Assembly (NCBI GenBank): GCA_948144175.1
Contig: CANXME010000886.1
Location: forward strand, 248,001-312,000
Direction of reading: 5' to 3'
Source: Closterium sp. NIES-65
Taxonomy: Eukaryota; Streptophyta; Zygnematophyceae; Desmidiales; Closteriaceae
DNA: 64,000 nt
Shown: in pieces, positions 9,101 to 19,499 of the stretch
Layout: each line of letters begins with the position of its first letter
Position numbering within the stretch: position 1 is the first letter of the stretch
Program-made: the position numbers and the translations under genes
The notes under the pieces: model-generated
Databases searched by the model: none
The model's input: only the letters and a program-made list of their open reading frames with translations
Told to the model about the DNA's origin: nothing

Positions 9101-12100
9101 TCCTTGCAATGTAAGGTAAGTGCTATACATGCAGCAAGCAAGCCAGTGACTTACTGTAAGGCCCGACGCCAATCTCTCCCAGCAAGGCGTGTGTGAGGTT
9201 GGTTAGGTCATTGCCTGCAGTCGTGTTTTGAGTCGCCTCAAAACACGACTCTTTTTTAGTCGGCTCAAAAATGCAAGCAAGCCAGTGACTTACTGTAAGG
9301 CCCGACGCCAATCTCTCCCTGCAAGGCGTGTGTGAGGTTGGATAGGTCCTTGCCTGCACGGCACCAGGGAAGTGTGAGAGAGGAAACATAAACATGTGAA
9401 AGAAAGAAAACCAGATATCATTTTTTTTTTGCTTCATAATTCCCGTTTCACAAATGGGCCTCGCAATTATCCTCGTTACAACTTGAAAAGGACAAGCGTA
9501 CCTTCACCAACGAGGTCAAATGCAACGGCGCCATCAGCTCCCAGGTACCAGTACGGGAACTTGGTCTGGCCCTGAAGTGCGTGAAGGAAAAGAGGGAGAG
9601 GGGGGGAAGGGAGCAGCGAAAGGGATTGCCATCAGCTCCCAGGTAACAGAACGGGAACTTGGTCCGACTCATCAGGGGCTAGACAAACCAACTCACCAGG
9701 ATCCGGCCAAACCAACTCATTAGCCGGAATGGCGCCTTTCACAGGGTCTCTGTTATGTTGGCCAGCGTTAGACAAACCAGCTGACCAGATACGGCCAAAC
9801 CGACTCATTAGATCCGGCCGAACCAACTCACCAGCCGGAACGCCGTCTCCCACAGGGCCTCCGCGACGTTGGGCAGCGTGGCGAAGACGCAGACGGACGC
9901 GTTGCTGGGCTTCATGTTGGCGAAGTGCTGGTCGAGGGCCGAGGGGTCCACGGGGTACGACACCTTGATCGGCTGCAGCACGCGCTGCCCGCCCAAGATG
10001 TTCTGCTCGGGGTGGGGAGGAAATGGGAAGCGAGAAAGAACAGGGGGAAGCGGGGGGGCGGGGAGGGGCGGGGGGAGCGCAGGGAGCGAGGGGAGAAGGG
10101 GGAGAGGGAGGGGTGGAAGATGAGGGCAACGTGGCGAAGACGCTGACGGACGCGTTGCTGGGCTTCATGTTGGCGAAGTGCTGGTCGAGAGCCGTGGGGT
10201 CGACGGGGTACGACACCTTGATCGGCTGCAGCACGCGCTGGCCGCCCAAGATGTTCTGCTCGGGAGGGAAAGGAGGGGGGGAAGGGGGAGGGAAGGGCAG
10301 AGCGGGGGCGAGCGGGTCGAAGCGGGCGGGAGCGTGGGTGGAAAAGTGAGAATCTGCTTCCTCCTTTTCTGGTCGAAGTTGAAATGCTTGATCTGGAGGA
10401 GAACGAGCGGCCGTAAAATGTACTGAATCGCCTTATAACGAGGATATAGCTCACCCTGATGCCCTTAGCGAGCGAGGTGCCGTAAATCTCGTCCGAATAG
10501 AAGAGGTGAATCTGGTCGAAGTTGAAGTGCTCGATCTGGAGGAACGCACGGGGAACAGGACGAGGCAGCAGAAACGGAGGGAGAAAGAGTGGATAAGAGG
10601 GATGAGAGATATCACCAAGAGGGGTGAAATGGGAAGTGCGTAGCCGTAAACGAAGAGAGAGCAGAAGAACGGGAAGAGTTGGAGTCGACAGATGGCGGAG
10701 AGAAAGAGGCGGAGAGGAAGGGGCGGAGAGAAAACAGCGAAGAGGAAGCTGCGGAGTGGAAGGGGCGGAGAGGAAGGGGCAGAGAGGAAGGGGCGAGTGT
10801 AAGGTTCGGAATGCAAGGGGCGGAATGGAAGAAATGAAAGGGACCGGATGGTGGAAAGTTGGGAATGGTTGATGGCCAAGGTGACTTACGACGGATTTAA
10901 TGGCGACCGCTTGGTCCGCGTCGGGGAAGCTGAAGCCAAGGGACGCACGGGGAAGATTCGCGGGAAAGGAACGGGAGAAGCAGGGATCAAACGGGAAAAT
11001 CCCATACGGTGAGAAGACAGTAAGATATGCAGTGTGAAGTAAGGCAGTGGAGGGTGCGCAATGAACAGCGATAGTGTACACGGTGCGGAAAAAAGTGGGT
11101 TCTCAGTCGCTGGCGAAGCCGTCGGCAGTGGCGGCGAGCGGCGACGAAAGTGACGAACGGGTTACCAGCGACAATTAACGGGTGCTAGATGGTAACGTAC
11201 ATAGTAGTGCGGAAGAAGGTGGGGTACTCGAGGTCGTTGAAAAAGTCGTCGGCAGTGGCTGCGAACGAGACGAAAGCAATAATCGGGTTACCCGTGCAGT
11301 AACGTACACAGTGCGGAAGAAGGTGGGGTACTCGACGTCGCTGGAGAAGCCGTCGGCAGTGGCGGCGAAGGAGACAAACGGAATTCCGGCCGCCTTGAGC
11401 ACGGGGTTCGCACCCTTCACGGCCTCGGAGCACGCCGGACCCACTACGCCGACCACGTTCGTGTAGACTAGCCGCTGAAATTCGAGAGACACGGGAAGAC
11501 GAAGAAAGGGAGAGCACATAAGCTGAGCATGGTAAGCGGTGACCTTGCGACATGACAATACCAACAAGGAAAACGCGAAACGGATGTTTGTCGAAAGAGT
11601 AACACCGAGGACATTCGTTCAGACGAAAGCGACGCATCCTATTGAATGCGTCCCGTTAAGGGCATCCTCGTTATTCAGCATGTCAGTTCTCCTATGAAGA
11701 GACGATATCTGGATCACCCCGTTAAGAGCGTCCTCGAATCGTGACCAGCACGCCAGGTCTCCTTGGAGGTCGGAGATATAGGATGCGAAGAACCGTGACT
11801 CACATATCCTGAGAGATTTCCTTCACGTTTCATCAAACCTTTCCTAGGCAGACAAAAATGATACTATTGTAACAGATCAGACCCACCTGTGCAGCCTGAG
11901 CGGCAACTTCGGCGTCGCATGCGGAGTTTTGGACGAACGGCTCGACGACGAAGTTGTTCTCGTACTGGGGTCCCAGCACCTCCAGAGCCACACGGACGGC
12001 GGAGATCCTGCCACGACAGCATTGGACGCACGAGATGCAAGGATTCATTTATGCACGTCGGAGGCCAGAATCTATTGATGAAACCTCTCACGAGGCCTTT

Positions 12101-12518
12101 GAAAATCTCTCTTGCGGAACTTGTAACAGCAATAACAAGCTGTCGCGTGACCGACACGATCAATTGTCTTGCGACGGTGGCAACCTTTAAGATGCATTTG
12201 TGATGCACCCTTCGTCATTTGGATGCAACCTCCTGGTCATTTCACAGAAGCATAGCGGTGACTTTGGAGTCGACATGAACACAACTAGACAAATATCTCG
12301 TCATTATCTCTGCAGTGCCGAACCATAAACGTGAGGTGACCTAGCGGGAGACTCTCGGGTGAGGGGTCTAACCATTCGTCGGCGAGTCGTTGCGGAACGG
12401 CGGAGTCGCCATCAGGATACGGTAGGAGGAACCCAAGCCGAATCACTTGTTGAGCTTGGCACGAGCTAGCGATGAGCAGAAGAACCACCAAACACGAGGG
12501 CCATCTAGAGAACGCCAT
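6194..12518 (-). CDS. Single-pass membrane protein with ANF-receptor/periplasmic-binding-protein ectodomain (13 exons)
   Basis: Predicted exons (coding order): 12518-12373, 12007-11887, 11474-11308, 10929-10890, 10535-10455, 10002-9832, 9571-9502, 9353-9294, 8943-8834, 7558-7471, 7310-7135, 6820-6620, 6382-6194. All junctions use GT/AG and keep phase, giving 1620 nt and 539 residues. Residues 1-22 are a signal peptide ending in SSCQA. The ectodomain has PBP1 hallmarks: VRLGFLLPY-like start, VVGVVGPACSEAV, IPFVSFAATAD, YPTFFRTV, HLFYSDEIYGTSLAKGI, VCVFATLP, FPYWYLGADG, GTVSFNSTTGER. After a Gly-rich spacer a membrane helix lies at ~499-517, then a ~20-residue tail. Sequons occur in exons 6, 8, 11 and 13. 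No ion channel, kinase or cyclase follows, so it is not a glutamate-receptor channel. Ligand binding at the cell surface is inferred; the ligand is unknown. The exon 1 donor (GTTAGA) is the weakest junction. Confidence 0.8.
6871..6938 (-). repeat. Partial copy of exon 12 (5' end) in intron 11
   Basis: Near-identical to 6758-6822, the first third of exon 12 (EKSKWVLGSYDINPNLDYIE), including its CAG acceptor. It lacks the remainder of the exon and any donor. Confidence 0.9.
7033..7087 (-). repeat. Partial copy of exon 11 (3' end) in intron 11
   Basis: Copies the last ~15 codons of exon 11 (QYGFYTLYDVTWK versus QYGFYNLIDVTWK) with its AAG/GTCAGT donor. The upstream part of the exon is absent. 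Confidence 0.88.
7506..7925 (-). repeat. ~142-bp tandem duplication (3 units) spanning the start of exon 10 and flanking intron
   Basis: Units begin near 7506, 7643 and 7785. Each carries the exon 10 start (TTCACCGAAGCC, encoding FTEARAYVTNLI) plus downstream purine-rich intron. Only the first unit continues into a full exon 10 with the GTACAG donor at 7470. The other two (7643-7702, 7785-7843) diverge after NLI. Confidence 0.85.
7936..8358 (-). repeat. 42-bp minisatellite, 10 units, derived from exon 10
   Basis: Ten head-to-tail copies of a 42-bp unit. On the minus strand each reads as 14 codons of the type CQAPAHVTNLIDST, and the core VTNLIDS is the same as in exon 10. The whole array is open in that frame. 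Units differ by only one or two bases (Q/E, P/A), so the array is recent or being homogenised. It lies in the intron between exons 9 and 10. Confidence 0.95.
8530..8668. repeat. 18-bp tandem repeat, about 8 units
   Basis: Unit TGAACCGAAGGTCTTCAG on the plus strand. On the minus strand it reads FTEDLR repeatedly, resembling the FTEAR start of exon 10. It follows another exon 10-like fragment (~8505-8530). Confidence 0.9.
8676..8744 (-). repeat. Partial copy of exon 9 (3' end) in intron 9
   Basis: Duplicates the THEEYPGLLTLDASPR end of exon 9 with its CGG/GTATG donor. The 5' half of the exon is missing. Confidence 0.88.
9056..9107 (-). repeat. Partial copy of exon 9 (middle) in intron 8
   Basis: Copies the KDFW.TKTHEEYPGLLT part of exon 9 (about 50 bp with a few substitutions) without either splice site. 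Confidence 0.8.
9155..9214 (-). repeat. Complete second copy of exon 8 (alternative exon candidate, 8b)
   Basis: Exactly 60 nt, as exon 8 (9294-9353), with its own CAG acceptor and GTAAGT donor and no stop. It is symmetrical (phase 1 at both ends), so it can be included, skipped or exchanged without frame loss. Encoded residues differ at three of twenty positions (K/N, S/T, Q/L), and the NLT sequon is kept. Its acceptor lacks the good pyrimidine tract of exon 8. Confidence 0.8.
9220..9249. other. Perfect 13-bp hairpin between the twin exons
   Basis: GTCGTGTTTTGAG, loop TCGC, then the exact complement. It occupies the 3' part of the 79-nt spacer between exon 8 and its copy, next to the copy's acceptor. 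Confidence 0.9.
9628..9666 (-). repeat. Partial copy of exon 7 in intron 6
   Basis: About 39 bp similar to the TKFPYWYLGADG segment of exon 7, with changes (for example Y to C). No splice sites. Confidence 0.75.
9668..9831 (-). repeat. Repeated fragments of the 3' end of exon 6
   Basis: Several copies of an AACCAACTCACCAG/ATCCGGCC-type block (the exon 6 donor and its downstream intron), plus one longer fragment at ~9713-9776 matching the last ~18 codons of exon 6. Confidence 0.75.
10126..10262 (-). repeat. Large partial copy of exon 6 (5' three-quarters) in intron 5
   Basis: Copies GGQRVLQPIKVSYPVDP through NASVSVFATLP at very high identity, including the CAG acceptor. It has no copy of the exon's 3' end or donor. 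Confidence 0.92.
10369..10397 (-). repeat. Partial copy of exon 5 start in intron 5
   Basis: Encodes QIKHFNFDQ versus QIEHFNFDQ at the start of exon 5, with the same CTCCAG-type acceptor. Confidence 0.75.
11064..11166 (-). repeat. Decayed partial copy of exon 3
   Basis: Second downstream copy of the FVSFAATADGF...PTFFRTVY part of exon 3. It has a small deletion and a stop codon. Confidence 0.8.
11191..11292 (-). repeat. Partial copy of exon 3 in intron 3
   Basis: Open copy encoding FVSFAATADDFFNDLEYPTF and continuing FRT, versus FVSFAATADGFSSDVEYPTF in exon 3. It has a GTACGTT donor-like end but no acceptor in the copied part. Confidence 0.85.
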
Positions 12519-15500
12519 GGCTCAAGACACCAATACCCACACCAAGGTCTTCCTAGAAACTCCAACTCGCCAGAAGCCTTGAAACTACTCCAGAAGTTGG
12601 AGGACGTGAAATCAAAACCGAGGAGAGAAATGAAGCGGACCAAGCAACAACTGAGGAGGTTCCCTCGATAAATTCGGTCGCTGCTGCGGATAAGCAGAAA
12701 GCTTGTGTGGGGGGAGTAGGGGGGTGGTCGTGACAGGGAGGAGGGAATACAGTACGGGTGGTAAGGGAGGGGGAAAGCTAGAAGGTATGTCAGACGCTGT
12801 GGGGGGAGGGATGTGAAAGGCCAGAGGGATGTGAGGGGCTTGGGGGAAAGTAAAGGTGTAACATATCATTCGCATCGTTTCATTTCGGTATACGTCGGTT
12901 CTCAGGGGTTGAGCTGAACTTACGGGAATGGTGAAGCAACTGGAGCTTTCCATCCACAGAAGCGTGTCCAGTCCAGGCCTAGTTCCAATCGCCAGACCAG
13001 AGACGGCTTGATCCGTCGGTCAGACACATGGCACAACGCGGATTCGGGCGGGACAGGCTGCTCCGAAGCGGAACTGGTAGGTCCGGAATTGAGCGAAGCG
13101 GGCGCTCTGGTTCTTTGAACTTGCTGGTTCAGAATGAAGCCTTTGAGGTCAGGTAGAACTACCAAAGCATCTGCAGATTCATTAACAAAAACGGTTACAG
13201 CAAACGAGGGAAGCTGTGAACGATTGGTGTCTTTTGCTGCATTGTTAATTCTTCACTTGCCAGATAGAAATAACGCTTAGCCCGCTGATGCGTTCTGGAA
13301 TTTGTAAATGACTGTAAACACAATCGTAAATCATGAGGTTAAATTTTAGGGGCAGGCTGAGAACCACAGCCTTGGCGTGAACCATGTGCGGTGTGGTTCG
13401 AGAATTCTGTCCTTGGTTAGGGTAGCCGTTGGTGGCAAGACCTCGTTGGTTTAGATGAGGTTTGGAGGACCAAAGCAAGCACCTTGGCTTCGCTTCGCCC
13501 CATAGCATCCCTTGCCTGACGCATTTGTTTCCTTGCGCGGTTCGCAGGCATCAGTGGGTCTGACGGCTCGGAATTGGGACGCAGCCCTGAATCCTGCGGG
13601 AAATCCCGCCCGAAAGTCGAGCCGCGGTTGTCACGCACAGATTTTCACAATCAAAGCCCAAGTGTTCGACAATGAAAGCATCGGTAAGCAATTTATCGAC
13701 TTTGTACACTTGTGGTAGCCACACAAAGTCTGGTTAGCAAAATGGAGAAATAACCCATATGAAATGTGATCCTCGAAAGCAACACTCCTCTACACACCGC
13801 TTTCGTCAGAACCTTCGGTTCCTGCTGCTGTGCTGTGTCAAGTCGGGCCGCGTGCTTGCGCCAGCCTGCCCTACAAGCGCGGCTCGGCATGCTTGGCAGC
13901 TGACCATGTCACACGGAATGACTGGCGCTGCTCCAGCCTTCTTGCGGTCAATTTGGGCATCGTGCCCAACCAATCACCCGAATGATCCAGTCGCTACTGG
14001 ATACAATTATGCTTCCTTCGTCACATTTCGGTGCTGTTCGGGAGCCCTAGAAATGAGAATGAGCGCAAAGTCAGTGATAGGTATGGCACCGAGCCTTGAT
14101 CGAGATAAGGACAAACACCCACTTGGAACACTGTAAGGTGTTGACCGAAGTCTGTACAGTGTTGACAGCTGGAGAAACGGACAGGGATTTGCATAGTCAA
14201 CGCTGCATGCTGGGCAAAAAAGACAACGTAATCCGTGCAAAAATCACAACGAAATCGAAGTCAAAGATCGCGCTGCTCTATCACAACCACCTCCCCCAGA
14301 ACATCCCATCCCTGCTCCATTTCCCTTCTCAAAAGAAAATCTCTAAACCATTCTGAACCACTCTATGTTGCCCAGAAAGTTTACCCAGGAAAATATTACT
14401 CATCTTGCGCTCGTGGTAGCATGGCGAGCGGAAAGTCACCACAAATTTGCCTGTGATTACTGTTCAGTCAATGGGCGGTATGGGCTCGAGATCGGTATCT
14501 CGAGCCGCTGATGAGTGGTTGCTGATGTTGATGTTTCCAAACCGTGAGGTTTGGTCACGACGGAGGTCGCATGGGGGTCGCACATGATTTTTGGGCTTCC
14601 GAACCTACTTTCTAGCTTATTTAGTGATGGTTCACCTCATTTCTCCTCCTCCCGAACAGCACCTTCGTACGACTGATCGAATTCATAAACAAACTACTGG
14701 GTGATTTCTTGGTGGTGCAACGCAAGTTTATCGTGAATTTGGGCCTTCTCGTCCTAACGAGGATACACTCTCTGCTGAGTTGCCCTAGCAAAAATGGTGG
14801 GGCGCGTGGTTAGGGGCTGCGAGCTAGGCTGAGATGTGCTTTCTCCAGAAGGTTCAGGCTAAAAAGGTTTCAACCAAGCCAGGGCGGTGGCCATTCAAAC
14901 AGCTCAGCAGCGCAATAGATGGCGATTGGGTAGCCTCGTAGATAAACCTGCTCGCACTGGTCGTGGGGCTGCCACGTCGGCTCGCGAATACTTTTTCTTC
15001 GTAGTTTGAATTGATGGGTTCGGGGCTTTCTTGCGAAGCAGAGGTAGATTCTGGGACTGGTCGATTCTGGGTATACTGGTCGTCGCACGCCGCCTCTCGA
15101 GGAAATTTCGCGTTGAACAAGAACTGGGCCATCGCTGTCCGTAGTTCCCTCCCATCACAAATCTCTCTCGCTAAGAGACCTTTTTACTCATACCCGGCGG
15201 TTGAGCAGTAGATGCGGAGCGGAACCTTTTGCTACACCTTTTTTCGCAGTCGCCAGATCTGACACCTGTCGTACGAGACCGTCGCAAACCGCCCCACGAT
15301 GAAATTTCGCGTTGACCAAGCGCTTAGGGCTTCGCATTATTTTCCCGCGAAGGATCCTAAACGCAAGCAACAGGCGTTGCCAGTGGTGGGAGCTGGGGGG
15401 GAGGGAAATGGCGGAAAGGGGAAATGGGGAGGGGGATTCTCCGCTGCCCCCTTCCTAGACGAGCCATCATCCCTCGTCACGGTGAGCGAGAGGCGGCGGC

Positions 15501-15600
15501 GGCGTAAGCGCCTATACGAACCACCACAGTGCTGCTGCGCCTGACTCTTCCCCCCGCGATATGCGTGGGTGGGTGGTTGGGTGGTTGTGTCCCCCGTAGA
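12519..15600. other. Intergenic region between divergent host genes
   Basis: It must hold the promoters of both flanking genes, which point away from each other. Short reading frames occur, but none has a recognisable domain or codon pattern. A ~35-bp imperfect duplication containing GAAATTTCGCGTTGA occurs at ~15090-15125 and ~15295-15330. I see no transposon ends and no RNA gene. Confidence 0.55.
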
Positions 15601-15619
15601 CGCCGGATTCAGAAGCAAG

Positions 15620-15627
15620 TATATAAA
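15620..15627 (+). promoter_or_regulatory. TATA box of the secreted-protein gene
   Basis: TATATAAA followed by GCCCGGG, 339 bp upstream of the predicted ATG at 15959 on the same strand. It is the only strong TATA element in this stretch. The distance implies a 5' leader of roughly 300 nt. Confidence 0.55.
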
Positions 15628-15958
15628 GCCCGGGTGCTTGAATCGATCGTTACAAGAGCCTACGAATTCATCCGCTTGTCCCAGAGAAAGATGATTGACT
15701 GCTCCCGATTCTAATCTATTCCATAGTCATTCCACGTTTGTCATCCGCTCGCCCATATCGTGATAATTAGTAGCGGCTGCTAGCGTCGGCCAGCCTGGGC
15801 GACACGGTGTCTCGGTCGCGAATTGTTAAGTACCATCTCTGTCCGTTCAAGGCTTAAAAGGACCATTTCGACTTACGATCAAGTTGATACTGGTGTGACT
15901 CACGGAGTGACTCACGCGGAGCGAGAGTTGGTTCCTCGAAGCGCATCCCGGCTCAAGA

Positions 15959-17888
15959 ATGGCGCGCCGTTGGGTCGCGTTCCTCTGCGCCGCACTGCTC
16001 CTCGTGTCACCAGGTACGGCGTTGGTTTCGGTGTCCGTTTCAGAACGCCTCTGAACCGTACAGTTGTCTCAACGCCCTGCTTCCTCCCTCTCGCCCCCTC
16101 CACTTCCCCGTCGTCCCTCCCTCTCTCTCTCTACTCGTCTGCAGTCTTGGCTCGTCGCGGGCCTGGGGGCAACGGATGGGGCAACGGCGGTCAAGGCGGC
16201 GGCGGTAACGGTCAGGGGGGCGGTGGTAACGGCGGTAATGGTTACGCCTACGATTACGCTGCCGGAAGCGACTACAGCAGCGATGACAGCAGTGCAAGTG
16301 ACGACAGCAGTGACAGCGATGACAGCAGTGGAAGTGACGACTATTACGCCCCCGGACTTGGCAACGGGAACGGGAACGGCGGCAGCGGTGGCGGCGCTGG
16401 TGCTGGTGCTGGTGCTGGTGCTGGGTTCGGCCCAGGACCTTGGTGGGCCGATAACGGTAACGGTAACGGCAGCACGAACGGGCCTCGCTTCTTCAACGGG
16501 ACTCATGTGTGCTTCAACGAATCCGGCCCGTGTCACAACGTAACGGACGGCTGGAGCCCCTGGTGGTTGGACGAGAACGCTACAGCGCCGTGCTTAAACG
16601 GAACCGGGCCGTGCTATAACGAATCAGGCGGCTGGGGCGCGGGCCCATGGTGGTTAGACGAGAACGCCACAGCCCCGTGCTTGAACGGAACTGGGCCGTG
16701 CTATAACGGAGATGACTCCAGGCCTTGCATGAACGGAACTGGCGGCAATGGTGCTGGCGGGCCGTGTCAGGGTGGTGGTGGTGGTGGCTACGGACCCGGT
16801 CGAGGCGGCGGCAACGGTCCTTGGTGGGACGACGACGACGACGACAATGAGTCTTCTAGCAGTGATTTTCCTGGACCGCCTTTCGGTAACGGAGGGGGTC
16901 GATTTGGAGGGCCGTGGTGGCTGGATACGAACGCGACGGACGAGAGTCATCCGTGCTGGAACGAAAGCAGCCCTTGCTTCAACGCCACGGGCCGATGGGG
17001 GCCCTGGTGGCTGGACGAGAACGCTACAGCGCCGCCCTGCTTGAACGGAACCGGGCCGTGCTATAATGGGGATGGATCTGGCTGGGGTTTCGGGGGTCCC
17101 TGGTGGCTGGACGAGAACGGCACTGCTCCTTGTGTCAACGGAACAGAGCCGTGCTTTAACGGAACGGGGCCTTGCAATAACGGATCTGGATGCGGAAGGG
17201 GAGGGTTTGGGAGAGGCGGGTTTGGGAGGGGCGGGGGATTTGGGCGGGGTAACGGTCCCTGGTGGTGGGACGAGGATGACGTGGAGGCATTTAACAGCAC
17301 CACGTGGCCTTGCATGAGCGGAAACGGCAGTGGGTATGGTCCTGGCGCTGGAGGTGGTTTTGGCAGCGGTTTTGGTCCTGGTGCTGGTGCTGGGTTCGGA
17401 AATGGTCAGGGAGGAGGCAACGGCTACGGGAATGGATATGGTAACGGATCTGGGATGGGTCCTTGTGTGAACGGCTCGGATGGCTCCACACCCTGCTGCA
17501 ACGGATCTGGACCGTGTGTGAATGGGAGCGGTGGTGGTAACCCGTGGGTCAACAGCAGCGGAGGAGGAGGATTCGCGTGTGGTGCTGCGGACCCTGCCCT
17601 TGGGAACATGACAGGTGAGAGTTTCGGGCATAACTCTTTTTTTTTTTTTTTTTGGCCAACTGCTTTCCCATGTTCATGTAGATTTGAATGTGGCGACAGG
17701 CACTTACAAACGTTGCTGTCTGTTTCTATGTGATTGTGCTTGTGCGATTGTGCTTGTATGTGATTGTGCGATTGTGCTTGTATGTGATTGTGCTTATAAC
17801 AGGTCGGGTGAGAGCGTCCCTCGCCAGCTGCTCTCCAGATGCTCCTCTGCTGTCTGGAGGCTCCTTCTTCCTCTCCATCTTCAAGTAA

Positions 17889-17924
<36 letters not shown>

Positions 17925-19392
17925 TTCCACCTTTACTACATTCAATGATAAGTCATGTACCTTTTTCTTATCACTCTCTTTCATCCATGTCCATGTCCAC
18001 ATTATAGCCGTTGCCAGCAGCAACCCATGCCACAAAGGGGAAATCTATGGCCGCGTACTGTTACGATCGGCTCATACGTCAAACAAACGTTTTTGTATCC
18101 ATATCATTTATGATTTGATTCACCTCGTCCCTCTCTCCCACTCCACCAGGAACGCCACTGGCCATTACAACCTCCATTACACCGTAGTTATCCGTAACGT
18201 CACCTCTGCCTCCTCCGTCCCCGATACAATCACACTCGTTAAGAGCAGCACTGCCTGTAACAACTCTGCCCCCACCCTCTTCTCTTTCCCTGTTGCCGCC
18301 GACGAATGGGAGCTCGCCAACTCAACGGGCGGCCCCGCCAGGTGGGGTCTCTACACCACCGTCACTGTAGCTCGGCTCTTTGACACCTTAGAGGATGTCG
18401 ATGCTGCTACAATCGAGGATATTCTGGCCGGAGTTCCCAATGCTACTGTACCTGAGGATTGGGCGAATGGTGTGAGGGGATGGGGCCAGGGGTATGGTCC
18501 TGGGAATGGTAACGGAAATGGTAACGGTAACGGATATGGTTATGGGAGGAGGTTTGGTGTGAGTAGTGGCAGTGTGGGGAAGAGGGTGGGGCAGCGGGGG
18601 AGGGCATTGTGGGAGGCAGCAGATGCATGGTTCAAAAGCCTGTTTGCGGTTAAGAGTGTGGATGAGGGTAGTGAGGAGGAAAGGGGGGAGCAGAGGGAGG
18701 AGGAGAGGGAGGAGGGCATTGTTGACAGTAACGATGGGAGCGATGACAACGAGAACAATGAGGACAGTGACGATATCAGCAGCAGCGGCGACAGCAGCAG
18801 CAGCAATGATGATAGCAGCAGCAGCAATGATGATAACAGCAGCAATGATGACAGCAGCAGCAATGATGATGTTAGCGATGGGAGTGACGACAACGAGAAC
18901 AATGAGGACAGTGACGATCTCAGTGCCAAGGCCAAGAGTGACGATAGTGACAGCAGCAGCAGTGATTATAACGAGGATGCCAGCGATGACAGTGCTGATA
19001 ATGAGGACAGCAGCGATGACAGTGCTGATAATGAGGACAGCGATGACAGCAGCAGCAGTGACTACAGTAGTAATGATGGGAGTGACGACAACGAGAACAA
19101 CGAGGACAGTGACGATCTCAGTGGCAACGATGGGAGTGATGACAGCAGCAGCAGTGACGACAACAGCAGTGACTACAACGACCAGGACAGTGACAACAGC
19201 GGTGACCGTAGCGGCAGTGATTACAACGGTGATGACAGTGACAACAACGACAGCAGCAGCAACTTCATGCCAGTAACCCCACCGTACATCGCCGCTCCTC
19301 CCACGTCACTCTCTCTTATCGTTGCCAATAGCGACACAGGCGAGGAGTGGAGTGGGCCCGTGCTGGGAGTGTTCCTCTATTATGACAACTAG
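15959..19392 (+). CDS. Secreted Trp/Cys/sequon-repeat protein with acidic Asp/Ser tail (5 exons)
   Basis: Predicted exons 15959-16013, 16145-17614, 17803-17884, 18018-18059, 18150-19392 give 2892 nt in one frame (963 residues). The ATG at 15959 is chosen because it yields a signal peptide (MARRWVAFLCAALLL..., cleaved after PVLA) that splices in frame; an upstream in-frame ATG at 15823 gives none. After a Gly/Asn-rich stretch with a first SDDSS block come seven repeats (~residues 115-395) built on PWWLDENATAPCLNGTGPCY, each with paired Cys and several NxS/T sequons. A folded-looking region follows (~500-700: GRVRASLASCSPDAP, CHKGEIYGRVLNATG, LHYTVVIRNVT). The last ~240 residues contain a long SDD/SND/EDSDD tract and end in GVFLYYDN. 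I do not recognise the family; a cell-wall or extracellular-matrix glycoprotein that binds cations is an inference. Exon 4 borders are the least certain. Confidence 0.68.
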
Positions 19393-19448
19393 CTGCTTGG
19401 CTATGGTTTTCTGAGGGGGGCTAGTGTTGAGAGGGTGGTGCTGGGTAG

Positions 19449-19499
19449 AGCTGTGGAGTGGGCCCGTGCTGAGAGTGTTCCTCTAATATGACAGCTAGG
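19449..19499 (+). repeat. Tandem copy of the gene's stop-codon region
   Basis: Repeats ~45 bp ending at the stop codon of the preceding gene (GGAGTGGGCCCGTGCTG... TATGACA.CTAG) about 107 bp downstream, with few changes. Confidence 0.85.

Noticed and set aside
17637..17925. Poly-T tracts as terminators or poly(A) insertion scars
   Set aside because: They lie in the predicted introns of the secreted-protein gene, close to 3' splice sites or downstream of donors; a plain pyrimidine-rich intron is sufficient.
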